DNA of 64,000 bases from Carboxylicivirga marina (GCF_016612505.1 NZ_JAENRR010000016.1:29565-93564); one strand, 5' to 3'; shown: positions 52,678-62,474, counted from the stretch's first letter. Numbers and translations: made by a program. Notes: generated from the sequence alone by a model not told the origin.

Positions 52678-53901
52678 ATGGGAAGAGAAAGAACACCTCA
52701 TATAGGTCTTTTCGGAAGAAGAAATAATGGTAAAAGCACTATAATTAACTGTTTAGCTAATCAGGATATTGCAATAGTTTCTGATTTTGCAGGAACCACA
52801 ACCGACCCCGTGAAAAAGTCGTTTGAAATAACAGGTTTCGGTCCGGTAGTGTTAATTGATACCGCAGGAATTGACGATGTAGGTGAGTTAGGGCAAAAAC
52901 GCATTCAAAAAACCATTGGTGCAATCAAGTTGGTTGACCTCGCCATTCTGGTAATTATCAATAATCAGTTTGATGAAGAAGAGCGTTCGCTCATTGCAAA
53001 GTTTAAGGAGCAGGAAACCCCTTTTATTGTTATTCATAATAAATCAGATAAATCTACATTACAACCAAAGACTTTAGAATTATATAAAAAGGCTGGTAGC
53101 CCTTTTGTGTTGCCATATAACTATATCAATGGTAATACTGAAGCTATTGTTGATTCCATCAAACAAACCATTCCTGAATCAGCATATACAACACCTTCAT
53201 TGGTAGGTGATTTAATCAATTATGGTGACATCGTTTTATTGATTACTCCCATTGATATTGAAGCACCTGAAGGACGTTTAATTTTACCCCAAGTTCAAGC
53301 GATTCGTGATATACTGGATAATGATGCAATTTGCATTGTGTTAAAAGAGCGAGAAGTTGATGCCTTCCTGAAGAAAACAAAAATAAAGCCTGCCTTGGCT
53401 ATAACAGATAGCCAAATATTTTTAAAAGCTGATGCTTCTATTCCTAAGGATATTCCATTAACAAGTTTTAGTATTCTATTGGCACACTTTAAGGGTGATT
53501 TTGATAACTATTTGAAGGGAACTGTTAAAATAGACGAGTTAACTGATGGCGACCGTGTTTTAATGCTTGAATCGTGCTCACATCATGTGGCTTGTGATGA
53601 TATTGGACGAGTGAAGATTCCAAGATGGATAGCTTCCTATACAGGGCAGAAGTTGGAGTTTGATGTAATAGCAGGCTTGGATAAGGTTGAGCGTCCGATT
53701 GATGACTACGCGCTTGTAATACAATGTGGAGGTTGTATGATTACACGCAAGCAATTACATAACCGGTTAGGACCAGCCAAATCGAAAAAAGTGGCTATTA
53801 CCAATTATGGTATGGCAATTGCCTATGTGCAGGGCATTTATTCACGGGCTATTACTCCATTTGTTCACCAATCAAAAGTAGAAAACCCTGATTATTTATA
53901 A
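52678..53901 (+). CDS. hydF: [FeFe] hydrogenase H-cluster maturation GTPase HydF
   Basis: The ATG at 52678 gives 407 residues; an adjacent in-frame GTG is less likely. The GTPase domain has the P-loop GLFGRRNNGKSTIIN, DFAGTTTDPVKK, DTAGIDDVGELG and HNKSDKS. The C-terminal cluster-binding domain has SCSHHVACDDIGRVKIPRW (C-x-H) and, about 45 residues on, QCGGCM (C-x-x-C), the [4Fe-4S] ligands. HydF is the scaffold on which HydE and HydG build the diiron subcluster of [FeFe] hydrogenase. HydE, HydG and the hydrogenase are not in this window. Its presence indicates fermentative hydrogen metabolism. Confidence 0.95.
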   Translation: MGRERTPHIGLFGRRNNGKSTIINCLANQDIAIVSDFAGTTTDPVKKSFEITGFGPVVLIDTAGIDDVGELGQKRIQKTIGAIKLVDLAILVIINNQFDEEERSLIAKFKEQETPFIVIHNKSDKSTLQPKTLELYKKAGSPFVLPYNYINGNTEAIVDSIKQTIPESAYTTPSLVGDLINYGDIVLLITPIDIEAPEGRLILPQVQAIRDILDNDAICIVLKEREVDAFLKKTKIKPALAITDSQIFLKADASIPKDIPLTSFSILLAHFKGDFDNYLKGTVKIDELTDGDRVLMLESCSHHVACDDIGRVKIPRWIASYTGQKLEFDVIAGLDKVERPIDDYALVIQCGGCMITRKQLHNRLGPAKSKKVAITNYGMAIAYVQGIYSRAITPFVHQSKVENPDYL

Positions 53902-54004
53902 GTATTAGTTGGTGAACCTTTTATGTGCTATGTGCTTAATAGTTGTGCTATAACAATTAAAAACGTAGGTTTGTCAAATAGAAAACAACGCAAAGAATTT
54001 GGAT

Positions 54005-56476
54005 ATGATTTATAATGCTGGTGAAAAAACGGCAGTTTCGTGCGGTGATAAAAAAATAAGCTACAATTCTCTTAAACAACATATTGCGATCTATTCAGGG
54101 TTGCTTAAAGATTTATCGATAAATCGAGTCGCTATCTTTTCTGAAAATCAAGTAGGATGGATTTATTCATTCTATGCCGGCTGGTATAATAATGCCACAG
54201 TGGTTCCAATTGATTTTATGTCATCAGAAGATGAAGTAGCTTACATTCTTCAAGATTGTTTTCCGGAGGTGGTTTTTACTTCTAATGAGAAGAAAGAATT
54301 ATTAGAGGCTTCGATAGCAAAGGCAGGTATTCAAACAAAAATCTTTGTAATTGAAGAATGCGATGAGCTGGAGATTCAAGGAGAAGAACTGCAACAGGAA
54401 ATTAATGACGATGAGGAAAAAACGGCTGTCATCATTTATACCTCAGGTACAACAGGTAGCCCTAAAGGGGTGATGCTTTCGTTTAAAAACCTGATGGCTA
54501 ATGTAGATGCAGTTTCAAATCAGATAAATATTTATACCAAAGATGATGTCGTAATGATGCTATTGCCAATGCATCATATTTTTCCGTTGATGGGTACTAT
54601 GATTGCGCCTTTGTTTGTTGGAGGTACCATTGCTTTATCGCCATCAATGGCGTCGGAGGATATTATTAAAACGTTGCAAGAAAATAGAGTATCAATTGTT
54701 ATTGGTGTACCACGCTTATATTCAGCTATTCGCAAAGGTATCCGGACTAAAATTGATAGCAGTGCAATTGCTCGTCTCTTATTTAAACTAGCAAAGACGA
54801 TTAATTCACGAAGTTTTTCCAAAAAGATTTTTAAATCGGCCCATCAAAAGTTTGGTGGTGCGGTAAAATACATGGTATGTGGTGGTGCTGCACTCGACCC
54901 AGAAGTGGGTGGTGATTTTGATACGCTTGGCTTTGAAGTGCTTGAGGGCTTTGGAATGACCGAGGCGGCACCTATGATTACATTTACTCGCCCGGGGCGT
55001 GTTCGTATTGGTAGTCCGGGTGAAGTATTGCCTACGGCTCAAGTTGAAATAAGGGAGGGTGAAATTGTAGTAAAAGGTCCTAATGTGATGCAGGGGTATT
55101 TTAACCGGCCTGAAGAAACAGCTGAAGTTTTAAAAGATGGATGGTTATATACCGGCGATCTAGGTCGATTAGATGATGATGGTTATTTGTATATCACCGG
55201 CAGAAAGAAAGAAATTATTGTGCTTTCGAATGGTAAGAATATCAACCCTTCGGAGATAGAAGCCAAAATTGAAAATAGAGCTGCTTGCGTGGCAGAAGTT
55301 GGTATTTATGCAGATAGAGATCAACTAAAAGCGATTGTAGTACCAAATAAACCTGATTTTATTGGTTTAAATGATGGACAGATTACTGAAAAACTCCGCT
55401 GGGAAGTGATTGATGTTTATAATCAGTCGGTTTCACCTTACAAAAAGATAATGGATTTTTCGGTAACCAATACCGAATTGCCACGAACGCGGTTAGGTAA
55501 ATTGCAACGATTCAAATTAGCTGAGTTCGCTGCTGTTAAGGAGGATCAGGTTGAAGAGCTTGAGGATATTAGTTTGGAAGAATATAATATCGTAGCTGAT
55601 TTTATTTCAAGTGAAAAGAATTGCAATGTACGACCCAGTAACCATATTGAATATGATTTGGCTTTAGACTCACTTGATAAAGTTGGTTTATTGGTGTTTA
55701 TTCAATCTACTTTTGGTATTGAAATGGAGGTTGAGCAACTGGTTGGTTTCTCATCAGTTTTACAGTTAAGTGAATATATTGCAGAGAAACGCACGAAAAT
55801 GGCGGTTGAGAAAATCAATTGGTCAAAGATTCTTAAGGAAAAAGTAAGCTTGCAATTACCACGAACATGGTTTACTGGTGCTGTGTTTTTGAAGATATCA
55901 AAACTGTTTTTTCAATTGTATTTCCGTTTCAGAGGCAAAGGGTCTAATAATATTCCTGATGGTCCGTGTATTATTGCCCCTAACCACCAGAGCTATTTCG
56001 ATGGACTCTTCGTGGCTTCATGGTTGAAGAATAAGAACATCAGGGAAACTTATTTTTATGCCAAAGAAAAGCACATTAAGTCGCGCTTTATGAAATATTT
56101 TGCCAATCGTCATCACATCATTATCATGGATTTGAATAAGGATTTGAAAGAATCAATTCAAAAGATGGGCGAAGCATTAAAGAAGAAGAAAAAGTTAATC
56201 ATTTTCCCGGAAGGTACCCGTTCTTTTGATGGTACTTTAGGGGAGTTTAAAAAGACATTCGCCATATTAAGTCGTGAGCTAAATGTGCCAATTGTACCGG
56301 TTTCAATTAAAGGAGCCATAAATGCATTGCCGCGTGGCTCGAAATTTCCGCGACCATTTAAAAAGGTGAGTGTTGAATTTTTAAAGCCTGTTTATCCAAG
56401 TGGTGAATCATATGAGGCTTTGTCAGAAATAGTTTATAAAAGTATTTCTGTGAATCAGGAGCCTTTGAAAGCATAA
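54005..56476 (+). CDS. Acyl-CoA/ACP synthetase - acyl carrier protein - acyltransferase fusion
   Basis: The ATG at 54005 gives 823 residues; a TTG two codons upstream is less likely. An AMP-binding domain (about 1-510) has VIIYTSGTTGSPKGVMLSFKN, GFGMTEAAPMI and LYTGDLGRLDDDGYLYITGRKKEIIV. An ACP-like domain (about 530-600) has the phosphopantetheine Ser in DLALDSLDKVGLLVF. A PlsC acyltransferase domain (about 635-823) has APNHQSYFDGLF (H-x4-D) and IIFPEGTRSFDGTL. It would activate a fatty acid, hold it on its own carrier and transfer it to a lysophospholipid. E. coli Aas has the two end activities in the opposite order and no ACP. Confidence 0.88.
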   Translation: MIYNAGEKTAVSCGDKKISYNSLKQHIAIYSGLLKDLSINRVAIFSENQVGWIYSFYAGWYNNATVVPIDFMSSEDEVAYILQDCFPEVVFTSNEKKELLEASIAKAGIQTKIFVIEECDELEIQGEELQQEINDDEEKTAVIIYTSGTTGSPKGVMLSFKNLMANVDAVSNQINIYTKDDVVMMLLPMHHIFPLMGTMIAPLFVGGTIALSPSMASEDIIKTLQENRVSIVIGVPRLYSAIRKGIRTKIDSSAIARLLFKLAKTINSRSFSKKIFKSAHQKFGGAVKYMVCGGAALDPEVGGDFDTLGFEVLEGFGMTEAAPMITFTRPGRVRIGSPGEVLPTAQVEIREGEIVVKGPNVMQGYFNRPEETAEVLKDGWLYTGDLGRLDDDGYLYITGRKKEIIVLSNGKNINPSEIEAKIENRAACVAEVGIYADRDQLKAIVVPNKPDFIGLNDGQITEKLRWEVIDVYNQSVSPYKKIMDFSVTNTELPRTRLGKLQRFKLAEFAAVKEDQVEELEDISLEEYNIVADFISSEKNCNVRPSNHIEYDLALDSLDKVGLLVFIQSTFGIEMEVEQLVGFSSVLQLSEYIAEKRTKMAVEKINWSKILKEKVSLQLPRTWFTGAVFLKISKLFFQLYFRFRGKGSNNIPDGPCIIAPNHQSYFDGLFVASWLKNKNIRETYFYAKEKHIKSRFMKYFANRHHIIIMDLNKDLKESIQKMGEALKKKKKLIIFPEGTRSFDGTLGEFKKTFAILSRELNVPIVPVSIKGAINALPRGSKFPRPFKKVSVEFLKPVYPSGESYEALSEIVYKSISVNQEPLKA

Positions 56477-56477
56477 T

Positions 56478-58016
56478 TTATATTGGCAATGAAAAGCTGA
56501 AAGTTGAGCCAATATTAACTCTGGATTCAACACTGATTTCGCCTTTCATTATTTCTATATACTTTTTACAGATTGATAATCCCAGGCCAGTGCCATTATG
56601 CATCTGGCCTTTATTTTCTGCCTGAAGGAATCGATCAAATATTTTATCTTGAAACTCCGCAGGGATACCTATTCCTGTGTCGCTTACTGATAATTGCACA
56701 GTGTTTTTGTGAGCTTGTAATGCAATGGAGATTGTTCCATTTTGAGTGAATTTAATAGCGTTGTTGATCAGGTTGGTTAATATCTGCCGAATTTTTGCTT
56801 CATCGTTATATAGGAATACCTCTTTATCTGGTACTTGTACCTGTATTGTGTTGTGTTGAATGTTAGCAGCATGTGAGAAAAAGTTTTGAAGCTCCTGAAC
56901 TAAATGATTCGCGTTAAAATGCTGACAGTTAAGTTTTACCTGCCCGGTTTCAATGCGTGAAATTTCAAGGACATCATTAATGATGTTTAATAACTGATGT
57001 CCGCTATTAATGATGATATCCAGATAGTCATCTTGCTTTCCATTTTTTTCAATATCTGATTTTATAAGTTCAGCAAAGCCAATGATTCCATTCATTGGTG
57101 TACGAATTTCATGACTCATATTGGCCAAAAAAGCAGACTTTAGACGATCGCTTTCTTCCGCCTTTTCTTTTGCTAATCTTAATTCTTGATTGGTCTTGAT
57201 AAGAATCTTTTCAACTTTTTTTCGCTCTCTTAGGTCTCTTATAATGGCCAAATAGTAATTGGCATGCGGACGCTTAGAGTTCATTTCAACAGGTATAAGT
57301 TGCCCGTTTTTTCCTTGGATATCACGCTCTATTAGAACCGATTGCCCTTCGTTAATTAAATCGAAGCGAAGTGGTTTTTCTTTAATGGTTTCCGGGTTAA
57401 AAATGCATTTAATGTGTTTGTTAAGTATGTCTTCACTATTGAAGCCAGTCATGTTTAAAAATGCCTGATTGACCTCAATTATTTCGCCTTTAAGATTGCC
57501 AATGAGTATCCCATCTCCTGCATTTTCAACAACCTCCCGGTATTTTTCTTCGTTGGAAACAAGTGCCTGCTGGGCCTTTTTGTACTCCGTAATATCCCTT
57601 ACTGAAGTTATTCTAACATTCTTATTGCGATAAGTGTAGTTCTGCCCTTGAATTTCCGCAATAAACTTCGTGCCATCTTTTCGCTTTCCAATGGCTTCGT
57701 ATTTTCCATGAAATTCTGTACGAATATTAGATTTCACCAACTCATGCGATGACTCATCAAAAACAAGTGTCGCAAATTGACCAATTAATTCTTCACGCGT
57801 ATAACCAAAAAGCTCACAACCACTCTTGTTAGCTTCCATGCATATTCCTTTTTCAGTAATAAAGATACCTTCGTTGGCTGCTTCTGATAAAGCTCTGAAT
57901 CGTTCTTCACTATCTTTAATTTCCTGATTGTATTCTTTCGAGGCATTGCGCTCAAGTATATCCTCAAGCTCTTTTATGCGGTTAAGTAAATCATTATATG
58001 ATGGCTGATTCTGCAT
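56478..58016 (-). CDS. Soluble PAS-PAS sensor histidine kinase
   Basis: This 512-residue protein has no TM segment. A short coiled coil is followed by two PAS domains (about 38-155 and 158-275: ALSEAANEGIFITEKGICMEANKSGCELFGYTRE; VVENAGDGILIGNLKGEIIEVNQAFLNMTGF). A HisKA domain has the phospho-His in FLANMSHEIRTPMNGIIGFAEL. The HATPase domain has NLINNAIKFT, DTGIGIP and GTGLGLSICKKYIEIM. Expected partners are response regulators, and the NtrC-type regulator gene at 60263-61426 is the nearest. It converges with the acyltransferase fusion, the two stops being 1 bp apart. Confidence 0.92.
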   Translation of the reverse strand: MQNQPSYNDLLNRIKELEDILERNASKEYNQEIKDSEERFRALSEAANEGIFITEKGICMEANKSGCELFGYTREELIGQFATLVFDESSHELVKSNIRTEFHGKYEAIGKRKDGTKFIAEIQGQNYTYRNKNVRITSVRDITEYKKAQQALVSNEEKYREVVENAGDGILIGNLKGEIIEVNQAFLNMTGFNSEDILNKHIKCIFNPETIKEKPLRFDLINEGQSVLIERDIQGKNGQLIPVEMNSKRPHANYYLAIIRDLRERKKVEKILIKTNQELRLAKEKAEESDRLKSAFLANMSHEIRTPMNGIIGFAELIKSDIEKNGKQDDYLDIIINSGHQLLNIINDVLEISRIETGQVKLNCQHFNANHLVQELQNFFSHAANIQHNTIQVQVPDKEVFLYNDEAKIRQILTNLINNAIKFTQNGTISIALQAHKNTVQLSVSDTGIGIPAEFQDKIFDRFLQAENKGQMHNGTGLGLSICKKYIEIMKGEISVESRVNIGSTFSFSLPI

Positions 58017-58107
58017 TGGCGATTAAACTAGTCATTGGTTTAATCAATATAGTAAAAAAAAATAAGGTATAATAAGTTAGTGCTTACTCTCAGTGATATT
58101 GTTCATA

Positions 58108-58707
58108 CTATGTGAGTAGAAAGTCTATCTCGTCGCTCAGGGTACCAAGTCGTTCTTTAGTCGGAATCCAGTGTCCTTTTTCGATCAGGTGCTTCTTAAG
58201 TAGTAAGAAGTATGTAAATGGAAATTCATCTTTTTGCCATTTCTGTTCATAATTTAATAGACCGTCTTTTTTGAGCATGATGTCTAATTGATGAATTATG
58301 GCATAGTAAAAATCCAACAATCCAATGGCTGTTTCTAAAACTAGTTTTCCTGATGTTTCATCAAAGAAATCCTCAAAACGAATAACCTTTACGTGAACAG
58401 TATGTCCGTCTTCTGTTGAAAGTACCCATTTTAGTGCCCCATTTTCTTCATACCAATCAACCCAGCTGACGTTATCTTCACCCCAAATGTGAGAAGGCTC
58501 AAATACCAGATTAATCATGCCTTTTAATAAATCATGAAGAGGGTTGCTGTTGTTGGTGAGTCTAAAATTAACCTTCTGATCATTGGCTGTAATGGCTCCT
58601 TCGGCCAATCCTACTGCAACTAGATTATATGTGAAATGAAAAGGAAACTTCATATCAGTATTATCATCAAATAAATGCTTACCATCCTCTGTTGCTCTGG
58701 GATTCAC
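58108..58707 (-). CDS. Protein of unknown function
   Basis: This is a 199-residue frame from GTG 58707; an ATG at 58653 (MKFPFHF) would give 181 residues. The sequence is acidic and Trp/Tyr-rich, without signal or TM segment (IWGEDNVSWVDWYEENGALKWVLSTEDGHTV; YYAIIHQLDIMLKKDGLLNYEQKWQKDEFPFTYFLLLKKHLIEKGHW). I do not recognise the family. It lies 81 bp after aspA and 91 bp before the PAS kinase on the same strand. Confidence 0.65.
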   Translation of the reverse strand: MNPRATEDGKHLFDDNTDMKFPFHFTYNLVAVGLAEGAITANDQKVNFRLTNNSNPLHDLLKGMINLVFEPSHIWGEDNVSWVDWYEENGALKWVLSTEDGHTVHVKVIRFEDFFDETSGKLVLETAIGLLDFYYAIIHQLDIMLKKDGLLNYEQKWQKDEFPFTYFLLLKKHLIEKGHWIPTKERLGTLSDEIDFLLT

Positions 58708-58788
58708 GATCTGAAATGGGTGTTTAAGCGTTTGGTTTTGTTTATAATCAGCTTAAATATATGAAAGATGTTTGATAGTTAGACTAAA

Positions 58789-60258
58789 TTATTTCTTTTT
58801 TTGACTTATAGACAGATGTTTAAGGTCATTCAGACTATATCCCTGACGAATTAAAGCTTCTGGTTTCATGAGTTCATTCAATTCCTTATTGTCGATATAT
58901 TTAAGTTGCTTGTTTGCTTCATAAACGGAAGTGTTTGTTTTTTTCATATATGCAGCTAACTCCGAAGCTTTGTGGTATCCAATGTATGGTGTAAGTGCTG
59001 TGGTAACCGAAGGATTAAAGTAGGTTTGGTGCACCTTGTTCGACTCGCTGTTTAGTTTGATGTTCTGAATGAGGTTCTTATGCAAAGAATTATTGCATGA
59101 AATTAATAGTTTTAACGAATCCAATAATGCATGTCCGATACTTGGCAGGTAGGCGTTTAAATCCAGACAGCCCTGACCGCATAGCGAAGAAATAAGCTGA
59201 TCGTTAGCATATATTTTATGGACAGCACTGATGACAAACTCGGGAATGACTGGATTGATTTTTCCGGGCATTATCGAACTTCCTACTTGCCGTTGTGGAA
59301 TCGATAGTTCTTTATTAACAAATAAATCAGAACTTAATAACCTCAGGTCGTTAACCATTTTCTCCAGGTTGACGGCGTGCGCTTTTAGGGTTGCATGTAC
59401 TTCAACAAACCTGTCGAGGTTTGATGTTGCATCACTTAGGTTTTCACTGCGCGTAATTGGCAAGCTAGTGAGTTGCTGAAGCTCATTTACCACCTGCATT
59501 ATGAAATAACGGGGAATGCTGATACCTGTACCTATGGCGCCACCACCCATGTTCACTTCTTTGATTCGTTCCTGGCATTTTGATACGCGCCACCAATCGC
59601 GTGAAAGGGCATTGTTGTAATTGCTAAACAATTTATCGTAAGTGCTTGGTACAGCAGCTTGCATTTGTGTATATCCTTGGCGAATCGTATTTCTACAGGA
59701 GCTTTCCTGACGTTCTACTTCATGGCGAAGGTTATTTATTGAATCTTCTAACGTATTGAGTAACTGCATAGCTGCAACCGTGAGGGCAGTTGGAATTACA
59801 TCATTGGTAGACTGATAGATGTTAGCATGCTCAAACGGGTCAATGATCTCATAATTACCTAATGGACGCTCTAATTTCTTGAGAGAAGCATTGGCGATTA
59901 TCTCATTTACATTCATGTTAATTGAAGTTCCGGCACCGCCTTGGATAGCCGGAACAATGAAATGCTCAAAATATTTGCCAGCATCTACCTCAAGTGCACT
60001 CGCAGTTAATGCACCAATAATATTATCATCGATAAACTTTATTGGCAAACTTTCCATTTCAAATTTGTCATTGGCAGCCAATTTAAACTTTTGGTAAGTC
60101 TTGTAGCAAGCCAGTTTAACAGTGCCAACGGCTTTGTACCATTCAACAGAAAAGGCTGTGTTGTTTGGAAAATTCTCAACTGCCCGCACCGAATGAATAC
60201 CATACATTGCTTCATCCGGAAGAGATTGTTCTCCTATAAAGTCTTTCTCTATTCTCAT
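58789..60258 (-). CDS. aspA: Aspartate ammonia-lyase
   Basis: This 489-residue member of the fumarase/aspartase superfamily begins RIEKDFIGEQSLPDEAMYGIHSVRAVENFPNN, which is aspartase-like. It carries QGGAGTSINMNVNEIIAN and the signature GSSIMPGKINPVIPE. The last part is longer and less conserved than in E. coli AspA. It deaminates aspartate to fumarate, useful in anaerobic fumarate respiration or nitrogen supply. It starts 4 bp after the sigma-54 response regulator gene, so the two are co-transcribed, and nitrogen-responsive control of the unit is plausible. Fumarase is a less likely alternative. Confidence 0.88.
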   Translation of the reverse strand: MRIEKDFIGEQSLPDEAMYGIHSVRAVENFPNNTAFSVEWYKAVGTVKLACYKTYQKFKLAANDKFEMESLPIKFIDDNIIGALTASALEVDAGKYFEHFIVPAIQGGAGTSINMNVNEIIANASLKKLERPLGNYEIIDPFEHANIYQSTNDVIPTALTVAAMQLLNTLEDSINNLRHEVERQESSCRNTIRQGYTQMQAAVPSTYDKLFSNYNNALSRDWWRVSKCQERIKEVNMGGGAIGTGISIPRYFIMQVVNELQQLTSLPITRSENLSDATSNLDRFVEVHATLKAHAVNLEKMVNDLRLLSSDLFVNKELSIPQRQVGSSIMPGKINPVIPEFVISAVHKIYANDQLISSLCGQGCLDLNAYLPSIGHALLDSLKLLISCNNSLHKNLIQNIKLNSESNKVHQTYFNPSVTTALTPYIGYHKASELAAYMKKTNTSVYEANKQLKYIDNKELNELMKPEALIRQGYSLNDLKHLSISQKKK

Positions 60259-60262
60259 TCTA

Positions 60263-61426
60263 TCAGTTCATCGGGCGCGCATAGGCCAATACATCATCTT
60301 TGGTAATTGTTTCCTGACTAAGAATAATCAGGCGTTCAATTACATTTCTGAACTCACGGATGTTGCCAGTCCAGTTGATGGTCTTAAGTTCGTCAATGGC
60401 ATCTTCGGTAAAAGTTTTAATGCCCATGCCAAGTTCATCGCAGATAATATTTTTAAAATGTTCGGTTAGTAAAGGAATATCCTCTTTACGATCATTAAGG
60501 GCTGGTACATGTATAAGAATAACACTTAATCGATGGTATAAATCCTCACGGAAATTGCTATTGGCAATTTCTTCCTTTAAGCTTTTGTTAGTTGCTGCTA
60601 ATACTCTTACATCTACTTTTATATCTTTATCGCTACCCACACGGCTCACGATGTTTTCTTGCAAAGCGCGTAATACTTTAGCCTGTGCCGGAAGGCTCAT
60701 GTCGCCAATTTCATCTAAAAAGATGGTACCACCGTTGGCTTGTTCGAACTTACCTTTGCGTTGTTTATGTGCCGATGTAAAAGCACCTTTTTCGTGTCCA
60801 AACAATTCACTTTCAATTAGTTCGGATGGGATGGCGGCACAGTTGACCTCAATAAAAGGTTGTCCGGCCCGATTGCTTTTTTCATGTAACCAACGAGCAA
60901 CTAACTCTTTGCCGGTTCCGTTTTCACCAGTTATTAGTACACGGGCATCGGTTAGTGCTACTTTGTCAATCATTTCCTTCACTTTCGCAATGGGCTCCGA
61001 TTCGCCAATCATGTCAAAGGTCTTGCTCACTTTCCGTTTTAATACCTTAGTTTCGGTAACCAAATCTTTCTTTTCATTGGCATTACGAATCGTTACCAAC
61101 ATGCGATTTAGGTCGAGTGGTTTTTCAATAAAATCGTATGCGCCTTTTTTAATGGCTTCAACAGCAGTATCAATATTGCCATGACCAGAAATCATGATGA
61201 CTGGTGTATCCGGGTTTAGTTGATGTAATTTGTCGAGTACTTCCATGCCATCCATATTTGGCATTTTTATATCGCAAAGTACAATGTCATATTTGTCAGC
61301 CTTAAATTGTTCCAGTCCAAGTTCTCCGTCCTCGGCTAAATCAACTGAGTGATTTTCGTATTCGAGTATATCTTTAAGCGTATTTCTGATGCTCCGTTGG
61401 TCATCAATTACTAATATTTTTGCCAT
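60263..61426 (-). CDS. Sigma-54-interacting response regulator lacking a DNA-binding domain
   Basis: This 387-residue protein has a receiver domain (ILVIDDQRSIRNTL, phospho-Asp52 in VLCDIKMPNMDG). An AAA+ domain follows with Walker A ITGENGTGKELVARWLHEKS, FLDEIGDMSLPAQAKVLRAL and FREDLYHRLSVI. The sigma-54 contact loop is GAFTSA instead of the usual GAFTGA. The protein ends after the C-terminal helical part of the AAA+ domain (WTGNIREFRNVIERLIILSQ ... YARPMN). No Fis-type helix-turn-helix follows, whereas NtrC proteins are about 80 residues longer. It would act from solution or through a partner. Neighbours are a Ppx/GppA gene (9 bp upstream) and aspA (4 bp downstream). Confidence 0.9.
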   Translation of the reverse strand: MAKILVIDDQRSIRNTLKDILEYENHSVDLAEDGELGLEQFKADKYDIVLCDIKMPNMDGMEVLDKLHQLNPDTPVIMISGHGNIDTAVEAIKKGAYDFIEKPLDLNRMLVTIRNANEKKDLVTETKVLKRKVSKTFDMIGESEPIAKVKEMIDKVALTDARVLITGENGTGKELVARWLHEKSNRAGQPFIEVNCAAIPSELIESELFGHEKGAFTSAHKQRKGKFEQANGGTIFLDEIGDMSLPAQAKVLRALQENIVSRVGSDKDIKVDVRVLAATNKSLKEEIANSNFREDLYHRLSVILIHVPALNDRKEDIPLLTEHFKNIICDELGMGIKTFTEDAIDELKTINWTGNIREFRNVIERLIILSQETITKDDVLAYARPMN

Positions 61427-61435
61427 GATTATGAG

Positions 61436-62365
61436 TTATAGTTGGTTTTTTATAATCTGTAAAATGGTGCCTTCCTTTAATGCAAAGGCACATTGCCATA
61501 TTTCTTTAATGTCAAATTCTTTAACGATGAAGTTAATAAAAATACTGGCTAAAACAATCATTTCTACACGATGTAAATCCATGCGCTTCATTTCTTTACG
61601 TTGCTTTGCATTAGATTTTAAGAAGAGCTTGTGCATTTTTTCAGCATAGGAAAGCGGAATGAAGTAACTCATTACCTTTTTCATATCTAAATGAGGGTGG
61701 TGCTCAGCCGCAATCATACCTGAAATCGTGTCAAATGAACCAGATGAACCGATGAGTGTTTTCGTTGGATATCTTTCTATTGCTTTGTAAAGCAATGTAA
61801 GCTCTGATTTGATGTACTCCTCAACTTCTTTTATCTCTTCATCAGTTATTGGATCTGATGGCTGAAAACGATCCAGAAGTCGGGCTATACCGAGGTCAAA
61901 ACTATGTTTCCAGAGAACGCCATCTTTATTGGCTATTATAAACTCATTGGAACCACCGCCAATATCCAAAATAATTACTCGTTCATTGCCTATTGGGATA
62001 ACTTGTTTTACGCCATCAAAAATTAGTTCAGCCTCTTTTTGACCGTCAATCACATTAATGTCAAGCTCAAGTTCGTGCTTAACTTTTTCAACAAATTCCT
62101 GACCATTTTTGGCGCTACGTATGGCAGCTGTGGCCATGCAAATGACTTTATCTGCATTGTATTGTTTGATGGTTGTCAAATGGGTTTCGAGGGCTTTTAT
62201 GCCTCGCTCCATGGCTTCAGGCAGAATTCTTTTATCGTTGATGCCTCCTTTGCCCAACTTGGCCGGGTATTTATTCTCTGTTAATATCGTGTAGCTATCA
62301 TCTTTTTGTTCGGCAATAAGCAGGTTAAAAGTGTTGGTTCCTAAGTCTATAATGGCTATTCTCAT
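61436..62365 (-). CDS. Ppx/GppA family phosphatase
   Basis: This 309-residue protein has the ASKHA fold of exopolyphosphatase/pppGpp phosphatase: IAIIDLGTNTFNLLIAEQ at the start, MATAAIRSAKNGQEFVEKV, DIGGGSNEFIIANKDG and IGSSGSFDTISGMI. It lacks the C-terminal HD-like domain of the long E. coli enzymes and matches the short single-fold type. It hydrolyses polyphosphate and/or the pentaphosphate alarmone; which one cannot be told here. It is the first gene of a three-gene unit with the sigma-54 regulator and aspA, which suggests a stringent/nitrogen link. Confidence 0.9.
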   Translation of the reverse strand: MRIAIIDLGTNTFNLLIAEQKDDSYTILTENKYPAKLGKGGINDKRILPEAMERGIKALETHLTTIKQYNADKVICMATAAIRSAKNGQEFVEKVKHELELDINVIDGQKEAELIFDGVKQVIPIGNERVIILDIGGGSNEFIIANKDGVLWKHSFDLGIARLLDRFQPSDPITDEEIKEVEEYIKSELTLLYKAIERYPTKTLIGSSGSFDTISGMIAAEHHPHLDMKKVMSYFIPLSYAEKMHKLFLKSNAKQRKEMKRMDLHRVEMIVLASIFINFIVKEFDIKEIWQCAFALKEGTILQIIKNQL

Positions 62366-62421
62366 AAATTGCGTTTCTTTGGGAGGCCTAAATTACATAA
62401 AATAGGCAGCACAAACGAAAA

Positions 62422-62452
62422 GAGGTTGTTTCAAAATATAAGAAACAACCTC
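62422..62452 (-). terminator. Intrinsic terminator of the ABC permease operon
   Basis: GAGGTTGTTTC and GAAACAACCTC pair over 11 bp. On the minus strand the stem is followed by TTTTCG. It lies 22 bp after the permease stop. Confidence 0.8.
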
Positions 62453-62474
62453 CTAGAGTATATGTTTAGTTCTT

